This document shows, piece by piece, positions 18,021-28,754 of a DNA stretch of 64,000 nucleotides (positions are counted from its first letter, which is position 1; each line of letters opens with the position of its first letter). The DNA is from Roseinatronobacter sp. S2 (GTDB taxonomy: Bacteria > Pseudomonadota > Alphaproteobacteria > Rhodobacterales > Rhodobacteraceae). Where the stretch lies: positions 1,794,001-1,858,000 of the forward strand of contig NZ_CP121113.1 of the NCBI RefSeq assembly GCF_029581395.1, read 5' to 3'. A program made the position numbers and the translations under genes. The notes beneath the pieces were generated by a model. The model saw nothing but the letters and a program-made list of their open reading frames with translations, searched no databases and was not told the origin of the DNA.

Positions 18021-19130
18021 TTAACCCAGATCGGAAATATCGAAATATTTCTGACGTGCCAGTGCGAAGGTCAGGTCGGTGTTTTCCGTCCGTGTCCGCA
18101 ACAGGTTCAGGTTTTTGACAAATCCTTCGGCAACGCGCTTGCTGATCGGGTCCGCGCTGTCCAGAATTTCCACCAGCAATTCGCGTGATGCGTTTGCACC
18201 TGCTTCCAGAATGCTGTCGGGCCAGTCGCGGTGCACGGTCACGCCGTGGTTGTCGACCATGTCGGCCAGCGCGATCGGGTCATTGGCATAGAATTCTGAC
18301 GGCACTTCGTCATATTCCGCCTGACAGGCATCGCGGATGATGGCCTGCAAATTCTCTGGCAGGGCCTGATACTTGGCCTTGTCCACGACCAGTTCTGTGG
18401 CCAGGCCGGGTTCAATGAACGATGATGTGTAGTAATGCTTGCGCACCTGATGGAAGCCAAGCGCGCGGTCATTATAGGGACCGACGAATTCAGCCGCATC
18501 CAGCGCGCCCGATTGCAGGGCTGCAAAAATTTCGCCACCGGCAAGGTTGGTCACACTAGCGCCCATCTTCTGCCAGACCTGACCACCCAGACCCGGCGTG
18601 CGGAAGCGCATGCCCTGAATATCTTCGATGCCGGTCAGTTCGTCCTGGAACCAGCCGCCCGCCTGTGTGCCGGTGTCGCCGGACATGAAGCCTTGCAGAC
18701 CGAACTGGTCATAGACTTCGTCCCAAAGTTCCTGACCGCCCAGAATGCGCATCCATGCCGCCAACTCGCGCGATGTCATGCCGAAGGGCACACCGGTAAA
18801 GAAGGACAGGCCCACGGATTTGTTCTGCCAGTAATAGGCGGCGCCGTGGCTCATCTCGGCAGAGCCGTCGATAACGGCATCCAGCGATTGCAACGCGGGC
18901 ACCATTTCGCCTGCGGCAAACACTTCAACGGTCAATGCGCCATCGGATGCGGCGGTAATGCGGTCGGCCACACGCTGCGCGCCTGTGCCCAGACCGGGGA
19001 AGTTGCGCGGCCATGTGGTGACCATGCGCCATGTAATCCGGCCCTGCGCGACAGCAGGTGCAGCCAGCGAAGTCGCGGCAGCCGCACTGCCCCCGAGTGC
19101 CGAGGTTTTCAAAAAGGAACGACGATCCAT
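18021..19130 (-). CDS. dctP: TRAP transporter solute-binding protein, 2-oxoacid/monocarboxylate (TakP-like) group
   Basis: Periplasmic binding protein of 369 residues that captures an organic acid for DctQM. The N-terminus MDRRSFLKTSALGG is a twin-arginine signal. The mature start RITWRMVTTWPRNFPGLGTG, the PGLGGQVWQKMG segment and the EFVGPYNDRALG segment resemble the TakP group that binds 2-oxoacids or lactate, so a monocarboxylate or keto acid is the likely substrate. The ATG at 19130 follows GGAGGAAATC; a longer upstream reading frame has no signal peptide and was discarded. Confidence 0.88.
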   Translation of the reverse strand: MDRRSFLKTSALGGSAAAATSLAAPAVAQGRITWRMVTTWPRNFPGLGTGAQRVADRITAASDGALTVEVFAAGEMVPALQSLDAVIDGSAEMSHGAAYYWQNKSVGLSFFTGVPFGMTSRELAAWMRILGGQELWDEVYDQFGLQGFMSGDTGTQAGGWFQDELTGIEDIQGMRFRTPGLGGQVWQKMGASVTNLAGGEIFAALQSGALDAAEFVGPYNDRALGFHQVRKHYYTSSFIEPGLATELVVDKAKYQALPENLQAIIRDACQAEYDEVPSEFYANDPIALADMVDNHGVTVHRDWPDSILEAGANASRELLVEILDSADPISKRVAEGFVKNLNLLRTRTENTDLTFALARQKYFDISDLG

Positions 19131-19296
19131 GATTTCCTCCCATGGTGTTTTTTTATCATTCACACGCCATTGATGGCGGGTGTCCCCTATAGACCATAGT
19201 GCGGGGCAGGATTGAACATTTTTTTTGCGCGGGCAAACACTTTGCTTTCGCACCCGCAGGCGCTAAACGATGAAACCTTGCGCCCGCGCCACATGG

Positions 19297-20256
19297 TCAG
19301 GTCGGCGGCGGGTTCACGCGATCTGCCTGTGCGCGCGGCCGCGTGCGCCTGATATTGATCCAGTTCGCCAGAACAATGATCGCCGCACCTGCGAAAACCA
19401 GCGGATCAAGCGCTTCGGCATACAGCCAGACGCCCACAAGCGCGATCAGGGGCAGGCGCAAAAATTCCATGGGCGCCACGGTTGATGCGGGCGCAAGGCT
19501 AAGTGCGGTGGTCAGGGAATAGTGCGCGCTTAATCCGGTTATGCCGATGATTGCCAGCCAGGGCCAAATTGCCGCAGGGGGCCATGTGAACCCGCCAATC
19601 TGCGCCAGCGCCAGCCCGAACACCGTTTGCAGTAGTGTCATCCAGAACAAAACGCATAAAACCCCGTCATGGCGCATGATGCGTTTTGTCAGCATCAGGT
19701 TCATGGCAAATCCGACAGCGGCCAGAATTGCCGCCAGATGCCCCGAGTTCAAGGGTTGCACGCCAGGTTGTGCGACAATCAAAACCCCCACAAAGCCCAG
19801 ACAGGCCACAGTCAGGCGCTTGCGGGTGAACACCTCTCCCAGCACCAGCGGGGCCAGCAGGGCCACCCAGATCGGCATCGTGAATTCCAGCGCGACCAGT
19901 TGGGACAACGGAATGACCATCAGACCGTAAAACCACAGGTTTTGTCCCGCGAAATGGAAAATATTGCGCGTCAGGTGCAATGCGGGGCGGGTCGGGCGGA
20001 TCACGGGGCCAACGGTTGCAAGGGACCGTGTGGAAACCACCACAAGGACGCAGACAATCGCGAACCCGATAAGCGAGCGCCAGAACATCAGTTCAAACGA
20101 ATCCAGCACCGTCTGGATTGCACGGCCGGACACGGCCATCGCGATAAAGGATGCGATGGCGCCGCACATCCAGAATGCGGCCTTGATGGGGTGGTTGGGG
20201 GCTTGGTTCAACTTTGCCTCGGGGGTTTTACACGTCGCGCAGGTGTAAGCCACCAA
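19297..20256 (-). CDS. EamA/DMT-superfamily membrane transporter
   Basis: Ten-transmembrane drug/metabolite transporter, 319 residues with two EamA repeats (first from about residue 25, second from about residue 170; the WMTLLQTVFGLALAQIGG stretch lies in the second). Family members export amino acids, metabolites or drugs; the substrate cannot be told. The N-terminal 20 residues are hydrophilic and may be over-extended, since the next methionine is only at about residue 30. It lies just downstream of kpsC on the same strand. Confidence 0.85.
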   Translation of the reverse strand: MVAYTCATCKTPEAKLNQAPNHPIKAAFWMCGAIASFIAMAVSGRAIQTVLDSFELMFWRSLIGFAIVCVLVVVSTRSLATVGPVIRPTRPALHLTRNIFHFAGQNLWFYGLMVIPLSQLVALEFTMPIWVALLAPLVLGEVFTRKRLTVACLGFVGVLIVAQPGVQPLNSGHLAAILAAVGFAMNLMLTKRIMRHDGVLCVLFWMTLLQTVFGLALAQIGGFTWPPAAIWPWLAIIGITGLSAHYSLTTALSLAPASTVAPMEFLRLPLIALVGVWLYAEALDPLVFAGAAIIVLANWINIRRTRPRAQADRVNPPPT

Positions 20257-20265
20257 CTGGCCGCG

Positions 20266-22281
20266 TCAACGCCAAAGATGCGCGCGACTGGCCAGCAGCC
20301 CTTGCAGTTTTGCCAGCATGCGCAAGGCGGGCGCTTTGGGCAGGCCGCCACCTTGCAACCTTTCCACCGCCAGTTCCGGCGGGCAGGGCAGGCCCGTCAG
20401 CGGGTCGATATAGCGGGGATAATCAATCAGCGTGGCATGCACGAATGCTGCCAATGTGGGGCGCGCGCACCTGCGTTCCGGCACATCGCCCAGATCGCGC
20501 GTCAGCCCCCAGCCCGCATAGAAAGGCGCGCCTGTTGTGGTGACGGGGACACCGCGCAACAGCGCTTCGAACCCGAATGTGGATGTCATGGTCCACACCT
20601 CCTGCACCTGATCCAGCAACCATGCGGGGTCTGCGCGCCCTAGCACCATGTCGGCGAATTGCAGCGCGGTGTCGGCGGGCAGGGCGCCGGGGCGCAGGCC
20701 CGCTTCGACATCGGGATGGGGTTTATACACGATCACGGCGTCGGGATTATGGGCGCGCACTTCGCGCAGCAATGCCAGATTGGTGGCGATCCGCCCTGCG
20801 CCCAACCGGACTGACGCATCATCCTCGACCTGACCGGGCACCAGAATGCGGTGTCCATCGGGCAGGGCGGGGGTGGTGCCTTTCAGGTTATACTTGCTTA
20901 GCGCGGCCTTGCGGATCGCAGCTATCAGGGTCAGTGCGCGGGCTTCGCCACCGGCAGGCAGGGGGCGCGACAGCAGCTGTTCCAGCCGCGATGGTGTGCG
21001 CGGGTCATAATACAGGCCCATATCATCGGCAATCAGGGACAGCGGCGGTGTCAGTTCCGCCCCCAACCCGCGCGAGCGTAGAAAGCCATCCTCAACGCGG
21101 GTCACCGGCCCATCGGGCGCGGGTGTTGTGCCCCAGACCATCACGCGCCGCGCGGTGTTTCCCTTGTGTCTGGAAATGTGTCTGGCAAAATGCAACCTTG
21201 TCCAGCGCCCGAAAAATGCCTGAAGATGTGGGCGTTTCCACAACCGCATGTGCAGCGCGACATATCCGCGATGATCCTCTCTCCATGCGCGGATCAGGGC
21301 TTCCAGATGGTCAGCAACATCCTCGAACTGGCACAGGCAGTCGCGGCACGGGTCATACCATGTGGGATAAAGCAGCATCGCACCCGCGAAAAGCTGCGCG
21401 CGCGTCAATATGCGGCGGCGGCGGGGATGGGGTATCTGGTCCTGCGTCAGTCCCCATCCGGCATAGAAGGGCAGGCCGAAAACATGGGGTCTATGGCCTG
21501 CGAATATGGCTTCGAACCCAAGCTGTGATGACACAGTGTAGACTGCAATCGCCCCGTCCAGCAGCGCCCAGCCTGATGGCATGCTGTCCATCAGAGTGAT
21601 ATTGGGGGATGTGCAGTCTAGCGGGCCGAAATAGCCGCGCCGCAACCCGCGTGCCGTTTCAGGATGGGTCTTGATGATGATGCGCGCGCCGGGGTGGTCC
21701 AGTTGTGCCTGCACCAGCATTTCGCGGAACACATGGTCCGGGACTGCGCCCGAAAGCCCCCCGTGGCGCAGCGCTGCGTCATCGCGCACCTGATCGACGA
21801 CCAGCACATAGCCCGGCGGTGGCAGGGCGGCATCTGGATCATGTGCTGCGTATTTGCACAGACCAAGCGTCTTCATCCGCGCCATGCCACGGCGCGCGCG
21901 TTCGATCAGCGCGTGGTCATCAAAGGGGTGCGTGGCCAGCAGGGTTTCCAGATCACTGGGGCGCGACGGGTCGTAATGCACACCGCTGCGATCGATCAGC
22001 AGGCCAATCGGCGGCTCGCCCATGCGACCGGGAAAAAGCGAGCGTAGAAACGCATCCTCGATGCGAATAAGGGATGCGCCGGTGCGCCGTGCCACTCCCT
22101 CGCCGCGGGTCGCGCGTGGGGCATGCCCCCACACGGCGACAATCCCTGTGCTGTCCGGCCATCCCAACCGGACGCGCAGGCCCGCCAGACCCATGATTTT
22201 GCGGATGCGGCGCGCTGCGGGGCGGGGGCCTAGAAAGCCCCCGCTGAAGGCATGGATGTCTTGCGGCCCAAAGGCGCGCAT
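20266..22281 (-). CDS. kpsC: Capsule polysaccharide beta-Kdo transferase KpsC
   Basis: Builds the poly-beta-Kdo linker on the lipid anchor of group 2-type capsules at the inner membrane. The 671-residue protein shows the duplicated architecture of KpsC: two related modules, visible as the pair FLRSLFPGRMGEPPIGLLID (N-terminal half) and FLRSRGLGAELTPPLSLIAD (C-terminal half). Each is followed by a YDP segment and later by an FYAGWGLT block. It starts four bases after the export lipoprotein gene, with kpsS further upstream. kpsM, kpsT and kpsE are not in the window. Confidence 0.9.
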   Translation of the reverse strand: MRAFGPQDIHAFSGGFLGPRPAARRIRKIMGLAGLRVRLGWPDSTGIVAVWGHAPRATRGEGVARRTGASLIRIEDAFLRSLFPGRMGEPPIGLLIDRSGVHYDPSRPSDLETLLATHPFDDHALIERARRGMARMKTLGLCKYAAHDPDAALPPPGYVLVVDQVRDDAALRHGGLSGAVPDHVFREMLVQAQLDHPGARIIIKTHPETARGLRRGYFGPLDCTSPNITLMDSMPSGWALLDGAIAVYTVSSQLGFEAIFAGHRPHVFGLPFYAGWGLTQDQIPHPRRRRILTRAQLFAGAMLLYPTWYDPCRDCLCQFEDVADHLEALIRAWREDHRGYVALHMRLWKRPHLQAFFGRWTRLHFARHISRHKGNTARRVMVWGTTPAPDGPVTRVEDGFLRSRGLGAELTPPLSLIADDMGLYYDPRTPSRLEQLLSRPLPAGGEARALTLIAAIRKAALSKYNLKGTTPALPDGHRILVPGQVEDDASVRLGAGRIATNLALLREVRAHNPDAVIVYKPHPDVEAGLRPGALPADTALQFADMVLGRADPAWLLDQVQEVWTMTSTFGFEALLRGVPVTTTGAPFYAGWGLTRDLGDVPERRCARPTLAAFVHATLIDYPRYIDPLTGLPCPPELAVERLQGGGLPKAPALRMLAKLQGLLASRAHLWR

Positions 22282-22285
22282 TGGC

Positions 22286-23422
22286 TCAGTCGCCGGTAGC
22301 TGCGCTGCGTGCGACAGATGCAGCCGTCAGCGACCCTGTCAGCGCCGAAATCTGGCGAGCCCACAGGACGGAACTTGCTTCGGTCACGAAAATGGTGTCG
22401 CCATCGCGGATTTTGAAATCACGCGCGTCGAACATGCCTGTGGGCGCAGTCAGATCCAGAACATAGACGAAGCGCTGATCGGTCACGATGTTCTGATGAC
22501 CCAGAATGGATTTTGCGACTTCGGGCACTTCATCGCGGAAGATAAACACGCCCTTGGGGTCCGCGCGCAGCGGGTCCAGCCCGCCAACCATGGCGAGTGC
22601 ATCGATTGCAGAAATGGTCTGTGTGTCAAATACCATGCGACTGGATGCGCCGGTCGCGCCCAGCACCGAGAATGCACGCTGATCTTCTTTTACCAGCACA
22701 CGGTCGCCACCGCGCAACGCGATATCGAGCGACGGATTTGAGAAGATATCCGCCAGCCACGCGCTGTCCTGCCGGTTTCCGCGTGTCACCAGAACCTGTG
22801 CGGTTTCCAGCGGGATGTTGATGCCGCCCGCCTGTGCAACCATTGCACTTAGCCGCCCCGTCGCGCGCGTAATGGGATAGACGCCCTGCACATTGACACC
22901 GCCGGACACCGACACGCTTGACCCGTCGCCCGCTTCGCGCGACACCACGACCTGCGGTTCCGGGGTCTGTTCGTCAAGTGCCTGTGTCAGGATACGGCGC
23001 AACGCATCAGGGGAATGGCCTGCCGCGCGCACGCGCCCTGCATATGGCACGAAAATAAACCCTGCATCATCGACCTGCAATTCCTCGATGATGGCGTTAT
23101 TGGCGGTTTCGGGGGCCAGCAACCCTTCGGGGACGTTTTCATAAACATTCAGGCGGATCGTGTCACCGGGACGGATTGTGTCGCCCCCCACCAATGCGCC
23201 TGCCTTCAGCGCGTGGCTGAACCCAAGTGCGGCAGGACGGTTTGCGGCCTGTGCGACCTGCCGTGTGACCCCGATAATATGCGCATCGCCCGACCGCATG
23301 ACCGACCCGGCAAATATTTCGTTCTTGGTGGGGCCATCGCGGGAAACGCCACACGAAGACGCGACAGCCAAAGCCGCCAGAAGGGCCATTGAATGACCCC
23401 ATTTTAAAGACAAAGCAAACAC
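22286..23422 (-). CDS. Polysaccharide export lipoprotein (Wza/KpsD-BexD type)
   Basis: Outer-membrane capsule export component, 378 residues. A lipobox-like ASSC ends a signal sequence (cysteine about residue 24). It carries a Poly_export domain (PGDTIRLNVYENVPEGLLAP, FIFVPYAGRVRAAG) and SLBB-like repeats (SVSGGVNVQGVYPI). The position between kpsS and kpsC, only four bases from kpsC, ties it to capsule export. The usual inner-membrane partners (KpsE, KpsMT) are missing here. Confidence 0.85.
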   Translation of the reverse strand: MFALSLKWGHSMALLAALAVASSCGVSRDGPTKNEIFAGSVMRSGDAHIIGVTRQVAQAANRPAALGFSHALKAGALVGGDTIRPGDTIRLNVYENVPEGLLAPETANNAIIEELQVDDAGFIFVPYAGRVRAAGHSPDALRRILTQALDEQTPEPQVVVSREAGDGSSVSVSGGVNVQGVYPITRATGRLSAMVAQAGGINIPLETAQVLVTRGNRQDSAWLADIFSNPSLDIALRGGDRVLVKEDQRAFSVLGATGASSRMVFDTQTISAIDALAMVGGLDPLRADPKGVFIFRDEVPEVAKSILGHQNIVTDQRFVYVLDLTAPTGMFDARDFKIRDGDTIFVTEASSVLWARQISALTGSLTAASVARSAATGD

Positions 23423-23518
23423 TGCTCGGGCTCCTTTGAAAAGGACATGCCTCTGTTAATTATTCTACATTCATACAGGCTTGGGGCGTTTTCGCCAAGC
23501 GGTTTAATGGCTTGGCGG

Positions 23519-24808
23519 TTACTTCACCTTGCGCACCTGTTGCCTTGGTGCCGCGTCGCCGCGCAAAAGCGCCGTATAGGGGTCATCAGGGACCAGCATC
23601 AAATCTACTACATGTCGCATCAATTGCCGGCGGCCCCGCAAAGAATAGTATCCACCTGGAACTTGTGACGTTTCCAGCAGGAAGCGGCGGTAATCCCTGT
23701 AGGCGCGTGCATCGGGGCGGGCGGGGTGTGCGAAAAATGCCTCTATCCCCTGATCTGATACGAATTCCGGCTTGTCATAGACCGCGCGGCCAAAGATTTT
23801 CAGTGGCATTCCGCGCCATAAGACCTGCTGCGCAGCCGTGGAATTTACCGTCACGGCAGACCGTGCGTGGTTCAGAAGTGCGGCCAGTTTTCCGCCGCGC
23901 ACGAAATGCACGCGCCCCTTCAGCCCGTGGGCCTGTATCAGTTTCACAATCGCCGCCTGTAGCGGCGCGCGCCCGTCTTCCATCGGGTGCGCCTTGATGA
24001 CAAGGTGATGATGGCGCGGCGCACCCTTGGCAAAACCGTCAAACACAAGTTCCAGAAATTCAACTGTTGTGGTGAACGGACTGTGCGCCTGAAAGCTGCT
24101 GTCATGTTCAAGCTGCAACAACACCAGATGATAGGGAAACCCGCCATTGCGAATGCGCCATGACGCAACGCGGCGCTGCAACGATGTCAGCGGCATGGCC
24201 CAAAGCCGTTTCAGATACAGCGCGAATTCCTGCGCCACGCCAAGCGCGCGATGGGGGCGGAAATGGCGGTAGCGCTGGTTCAGTGCCAGCACACAGAAAT
24301 GATAAAGCGCCCCGTAAAAGATATGATGGCGCATATCCCCCCAATGGGCGGGCGGGTCAGGCAGTTCCAACTCGCTTTTGCGCAGGGCGCGGCGCATGGC
24401 CCGGATGGACATGTCCATCAGCGCGGAATTCCCGTTGGAGCCGCCGCGTTCATAGGTGATCCAGTAGGGGCGCAGGTATCCTTCTTCAAAGACATGGATT
24501 GTGACACCGGCGGTTTTTGCAATGCTGACGGCTTGTGCATGGATGGGGCGCACATCACCATAAAGAACGATATCGGTTACCTGATGGCTGGCCAAAATTT
24601 CGCGGAACCTGTCGGGCCAGTTTTCCGGCGTATCGGTAAAGGGCAGGTAATGCGCCTTGTCGCGCCAGAATACGGCATCGCCCTGATTGAAGCCAACGCG
24701 CCAGACCTGCGCGCCGGTTTGCCGCAGCATTCTGCCCAATCTGTTGAAAAATGGTCCATGTGGTCCCTGTAACAGCAGGAAGCACCGGCCCTCGCCACTT
24801 ATACGCAT
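23519..24808 (-). CDS. kpsS: Capsule polysaccharide beta-Kdo transferase KpsS
   Basis: Adds the first Kdo to phosphatidylglycerol in group 2-type capsule lipid synthesis, before KpsC extends it. 429 residues; diagnostic blocks are LLLQGPHGPFFNRLGRML near the N-terminus, VFEEGYLRPYWITYERGGSN in the middle, and the C-terminal STAAQQVLWRGMPLKIFGRA. I use the ATG at 24808; a GTG at 24835 would add nine residues. Transcription runs kpsS, export lipoprotein, kpsC, away from the divergent ribE. Confidence 0.9.
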   Translation of the reverse strand: MRISGEGRCFLLLQGPHGPFFNRLGRMLRQTGAQVWRVGFNQGDAVFWRDKAHYLPFTDTPENWPDRFREILASHQVTDIVLYGDVRPIHAQAVSIAKTAGVTIHVFEEGYLRPYWITYERGGSNGNSALMDMSIRAMRRALRKSELELPDPPAHWGDMRHHIFYGALYHFCVLALNQRYRHFRPHRALGVAQEFALYLKRLWAMPLTSLQRRVASWRIRNGGFPYHLVLLQLEHDSSFQAHSPFTTTVEFLELVFDGFAKGAPRHHHLVIKAHPMEDGRAPLQAAIVKLIQAHGLKGRVHFVRGGKLAALLNHARSAVTVNSTAAQQVLWRGMPLKIFGRAVYDKPEFVSDQGIEAFFAHPARPDARAYRDYRRFLLETSQVPGGYYSLRGRRQLMRHVVDLMLVPDDPYTALLRGDAAPRQQVRKVK

Positions 24809-24988
24809 GTCACACCAAGCCTGCAATTGCTTCACTTACCAACAAAACGCCGTATTCCCAAACCCTTAAACGCCAAGCGCCAGACTGTCAGCAACATAGT
24901 AAACAAAAACGGCATCACTATGGCAGGCTTGCCATCGCACAAGCTGCGGTCTAGGTCAGGAAAACGCGGCAACAGAAGGCATCAGGTC

Positions 24989-25603
24989 ATGTTCACAGGC
25001 ATCATTACGGATATTGGCGTTGTTTCGGATCTTGTGCAGGAAGGGGATCTGCGCGCGCGCATCCGCACATCTTATGACACGGACAAGATTGATCTGGGGG
25101 CGTCCATTGCCTCGGACGGGGTTTGCCTGACTGTGGTGGCACTGGGGCCGGACTGGTATGAAGTGCAGGTATCGGCGGAAACCGTGGCCAAGACAAATCT
25201 GGGTGCGTGGAAAAACGGCCGCCGCGTCAATCTGGAACGCGCGCTGAAAGTGGGCGACGAGTTGGGCGGGCATATTGTGTCCGGCCATGTCGACGGACTG
25301 GCAGAGGTGGTGGCGCTGAAAGGCGAGGGGGGCAGCACACGGCTGCGCCTGCGTGCCCCCGACAGCCTTGCGGGGTTTATCGCGCCCAAAGGGTCGGTGA
25401 CACTGAACGGCACTTCCCTGACGGTGAATGAAGTTGACGGCGCTGAATTCGGGATAAACCTGATCCCGCATACCAAACAGGTCACGACATGGGGCGATGT
25501 GGCGCTTGGCGACCGCATCAATCTGGAAGTTGACACCATGGCGCGCTATGTCGCCCGCCTGCGCGACTGGGACAGGATGGACAGGTCGCGCAAGGCGTCC
25601 TAG
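24989..25603 (+). CDS. ribE: Riboflavin synthase, alpha subunit
   Basis: Dismutates two 6,7-dimethyl-8-ribityllumazine molecules to riboflavin. 204 residues with the invariant start MFTGIITDIG and two tandem lumazine-binding barrels. The second repeat restarts at the HIVSGHVDG segment, and the repeat ends with NLIPHTKQVT. The ATG at 24989 gives the family N-terminus; a longer upstream frame is spurious. Other rib genes are not adjacent. scpA starts nine bases after the stop. Confidence 0.95.
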   Translation: MFTGIITDIGVVSDLVQEGDLRARIRTSYDTDKIDLGASIASDGVCLTVVALGPDWYEVQVSAETVAKTNLGAWKNGRRVNLERALKVGDELGGHIVSGHVDGLAEVVALKGEGGSTRLRLRAPDSLAGFIAPKGSVTLNGTSLTVNEVDGAEFGINLIPHTKQVTTWGDVALGDRINLEVDTMARYVARLRDWDRMDRSRKAS

Positions 25604-25612
25604 ACTGCACCC

Positions 25613-26392
25613 ATGACAGATGATTGGGTTCAGGACAGTATTGCAGAGCGTCGCGCCGCAGAGGCGTTGATAGTCGATGTCGACGGGTTCGAAGGCCCGC
25701 TTGACCTGCTGCTGATGCTGTCGCGCACCCAGAAGGTGGATTTGCGCCGCATCTCGGTGTTGCAACTGGCCGAGCAATATCTGGTTTTCGTTGAAAAAGC
25801 GCGGGAATTGCGCATCGAACTGGCCGCCGATTATCTGGTGATGGCGGCCTGGCTGGCCTATCTGAAATCGCGCCTGCTGCTGCCACCGGACCCGACCGAA
25901 GAAGGCCCGTCCGGCGAAGAACTGGCCGCGCATCTGGCGTTTCAGCTGGAACGGCTGCAAGCCATGCGCGAAGCGGCCGCACGCCTGATGGGGCGTGACC
26001 AGAAGGGGCGCGATTTCTTTGCGCGTGGCGCGCCGCAACCGCTGGCGGTGAACCGCAAGACCGTGTTTGACGCCAGCCTGCTGGACCTGATGCGGGCCTA
26101 TGCGCGGCTGCGCACCCGCGACGAATTCCGCCCCTATGCGTTTGACAGAACCGATATCTACCCGCTGGAGGCCGCATTGGAGCGGTTGTCACGCATGGTG
26201 CCGGGGGCTGCGGACTGGACAAGTCTGCAAGCCTATCTGCCCGAAGGCTGGCGCGGTGCGCCCGCGCGCAAAAGATCGGCCATGGCATCCACATTTGCAG
26301 CCACGCTGGAGCTGGCCAAGCAAGGCCAGATCGAATTGCGCCAGTCCGACACCTTTGCCCCCTTGCATTTGCGCAGACGGGCAGGGCAATAA
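25613..26392 (+). CDS. scpA: Segregation and condensation protein ScpA
   Basis: Kleisin subunit bridging SMC heads in the SMC-ScpAB condensin. 259 residues: N-terminal helical block (FEGPLDLLLMLSRTQKVDLR), middle LAAYLVMAAWL-type segment, and a C-terminal winged helix. Followed nine bases later by scpB, the standard arrangement. smc is not in the window. Confidence 0.93.
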   Translation: MTDDWVQDSIAERRAAEALIVDVDGFEGPLDLLLMLSRTQKVDLRRISVLQLAEQYLVFVEKARELRIELAADYLVMAAWLAYLKSRLLLPPDPTEEGPSGEELAAHLAFQLERLQAMREAAARLMGRDQKGRDFFARGAPQPLAVNRKTVFDASLLDLMRAYARLRTRDEFRPYAFDRTDIYPLEAALERLSRMVPGAADWTSLQAYLPEGWRGAPARKRSAMASTFAATLELAKQGQIELRQSDTFAPLHLRRRAGQ

Positions 26393-26401
26393 GACGCCAT
26401 C

Positions 26402-27058
26402 ATGAGCCAGCAGCCCGCAGACACCAGTGACAAAAGCCTGTTTCCCGCGCCCCCCATGGCCGAGCAGGAGCGTATGATCGAAGCCATCCTGTTTGCCAGC
26501 ACCGAGCCGCTGTCGCAGGCGATGATTGCGGCGCGATTGCCGCATGGCTGCGATGCTGCGGAAGCCTTAGCGCATCTGCGCACGCGCTATCAGGGGCGGG
26601 GCGTCAATCTGGTGCGGGTTGGCGATGCCTATGCCATGCGCACAGCCCCCGATCTGGCATATCTGATGCAGGCTGAACGTGTGGAAATCCGCAAGCTGTC
26701 CCGCGCGGCGATAGAGACATTGGCGATCATTGCCTATCACCAGCCTGTCACCCGCGCCGAGATTGAGGAAATCAGGGGTGTTGCGGTTTCGCGCGGCACA
26801 ATAGACCAGTTGCTGGAGCTGGAATGGATTCGTCTGGGGCGCAGGCGGATGACACCGGGGCGGCCTGTGACCTTTGTTGTGACGACAGAGTTTCTGGATC
26901 ATTTCGGGCTGGAATCATCGCGCGATCTGCCCGGCCTTCGTGAATTGCGCGAGGCGGGCCTGCTGGACAGCCGGCCAATGCCCGGGCGCGATGCGCCTGG
27001 CGATGACGAGGATGATGACAGCCCTGAAACCGGACAATCCGAATTGTTCGAGGATTGA
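26402..27058 (+). CDS. scpB: Segregation and condensation protein ScpB
   Basis: Winged-helix partner of ScpA in the condensin complex, 218 residues. Typical blocks are MIEAILFASTEPLS, RAAIETLAIIAYHQPVTRAE and RRRMTPGRPVTFVVT. The C-terminus is acidic (DDEDDDSPETGQSE), common in alphaproteobacterial ScpB. A hairpin follows about 60 bases after the stop. Confidence 0.94.
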   Translation: MSQQPADTSDKSLFPAPPMAEQERMIEAILFASTEPLSQAMIAARLPHGCDAAEALAHLRTRYQGRGVNLVRVGDAYAMRTAPDLAYLMQAERVEIRKLSRAAIETLAIIAYHQPVTRAEIEEIRGVAVSRGTIDQLLELEWIRLGRRRMTPGRPVTFVVTTEFLDHFGLESSRDLPGLRELREAGLLDSRPMPGRDAPGDDEDDDSPETGQSELFED

Positions 27059-27116
27059 GGGCGCGTGTTCCGAAAGGGGGCCTTGGAGGGCTGCCGCCCC
27101 CCAAACCCCCTGCCTC

Positions 27117-27136
27117 AAGGGGGGCAAGCCCCCCTT
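27117..27136. terminator. Hairpin between scpB and gpt
   Basis: AAGGGGGG / CCCCCCTT perfect 8-bp stem with CAAG loop in the convergent gap between scpB (+) and gpt (-). G/C-run repeats of this kind are common at gene ends in Rhodobacteraceae; no long T-run follows, so the termination role is inferred. Confidence 0.5.
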
Positions 27137-27213
27137 AAGAAACCCGGATTTTCGGGGATATTTGTGCCAGAATGAAACTGCAATGGTTCCAGTTCTGTGC
27201 GAGGGCTGCGCGA

Positions 27214-27714
27214 TCAGGTGCCGCGGTAGGGTTCCACATATTGCAGCGCCATGTCCCATGGAAAGAAAATCCATGTGTCCTGACTGACTTCGGTGATGAA
27301 TGTGTCGACCATGTCGCGACCCTGTGGTTTGGCGTAGACGGTGGCGAAATGTGCTTTGGGATAGAGCCGGCGCACAAGTTCCAGCGTTTTTCCGGTATCG
27401 ACCAGATCGTCGATGATCAGGATACCTTCGCCGTCGCCCATCATTTCGGGCTGCGGTGATTTCAGCACTTCGGCGCAGGCCTGTGACTGATGGTCATAGG
27501 ATTTGACGCTGATAGTGTCGACCACGCGAATGTCGAGTTCGCGCGATATGATCATGGCAGGAGCAAGCCCGCCACGGGTGATGGCGACGACCGCCCGCCA
27601 TTGCCCGCCATCGGGGCCTTGTTTGTCCAGCCGCCAGGCCAGTGCGCGACTGTCACGGTGAATCTGGTCCCAGCTGATGTGGAAGCCTTTTTCATGGGGC
27701 AGGCGGTCGGTCAT
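27214..27714 (-). CDS. gpt: Xanthine(-guanine) phosphoribosyltransferase
   Basis: Purine salvage enzyme joining xanthine or guanine to PRPP, 166 residues. Type I PRTase motifs: PRPP-binding [15 protein letters not shown], the flexible-loop region VKSYDHQSQ, and [13 protein letters not shown] near the N-terminus; the C-terminus [13 protein letters not shown] matches Gpt. The ATG at 27714 lies one base after the fabI stop, so it is translated from the fabI message. Confidence 0.92.
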   Translation of the reverse strand: MTDRLPHEKGFHISWDQIHRDSRALAWRLDKQGPDGGQWRAVVAITRGGLAPAMIISRELDIRVVDTISVKSYDHQSQACAEVLKSPQPEMMGDGEGILIIDDLVDTGKTLELVRRLYPKAHFATVYAKPQGRDMVDTFITEVSQDTWIFFPWDMALQYVEPYRGT

Positions 27715-27715
27715 G

Positions 27716-28537
<822 letters not shown>

Positions 28538-28754
28538 TGTCCTGTCGCTCCTTGCTGGTAAGCTGTTAATTCTGCTTTAGGCCAAGCGCAGGGGCCGCGC
28601 AAGTCAGCCTGTTTGGGGGAGAAGGCATAAAATGTGATCCCTATCTTCGCATTCGAGTGCCGCAATCCGTCCTTCAGGGGTTGCGCAAACTGTGCGCATC
28701 ATGAATACAAATGGCACATTTTCATTTTGTCATAATTTTAGAGGAGATCGAAGC

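Noticed and set aside
20577..21599. 340-codon plus-strand frame inside kpsC
   Set aside because: Arg/Pro-rich shadow of the KpsC frame, no domain or ribosome binding site.
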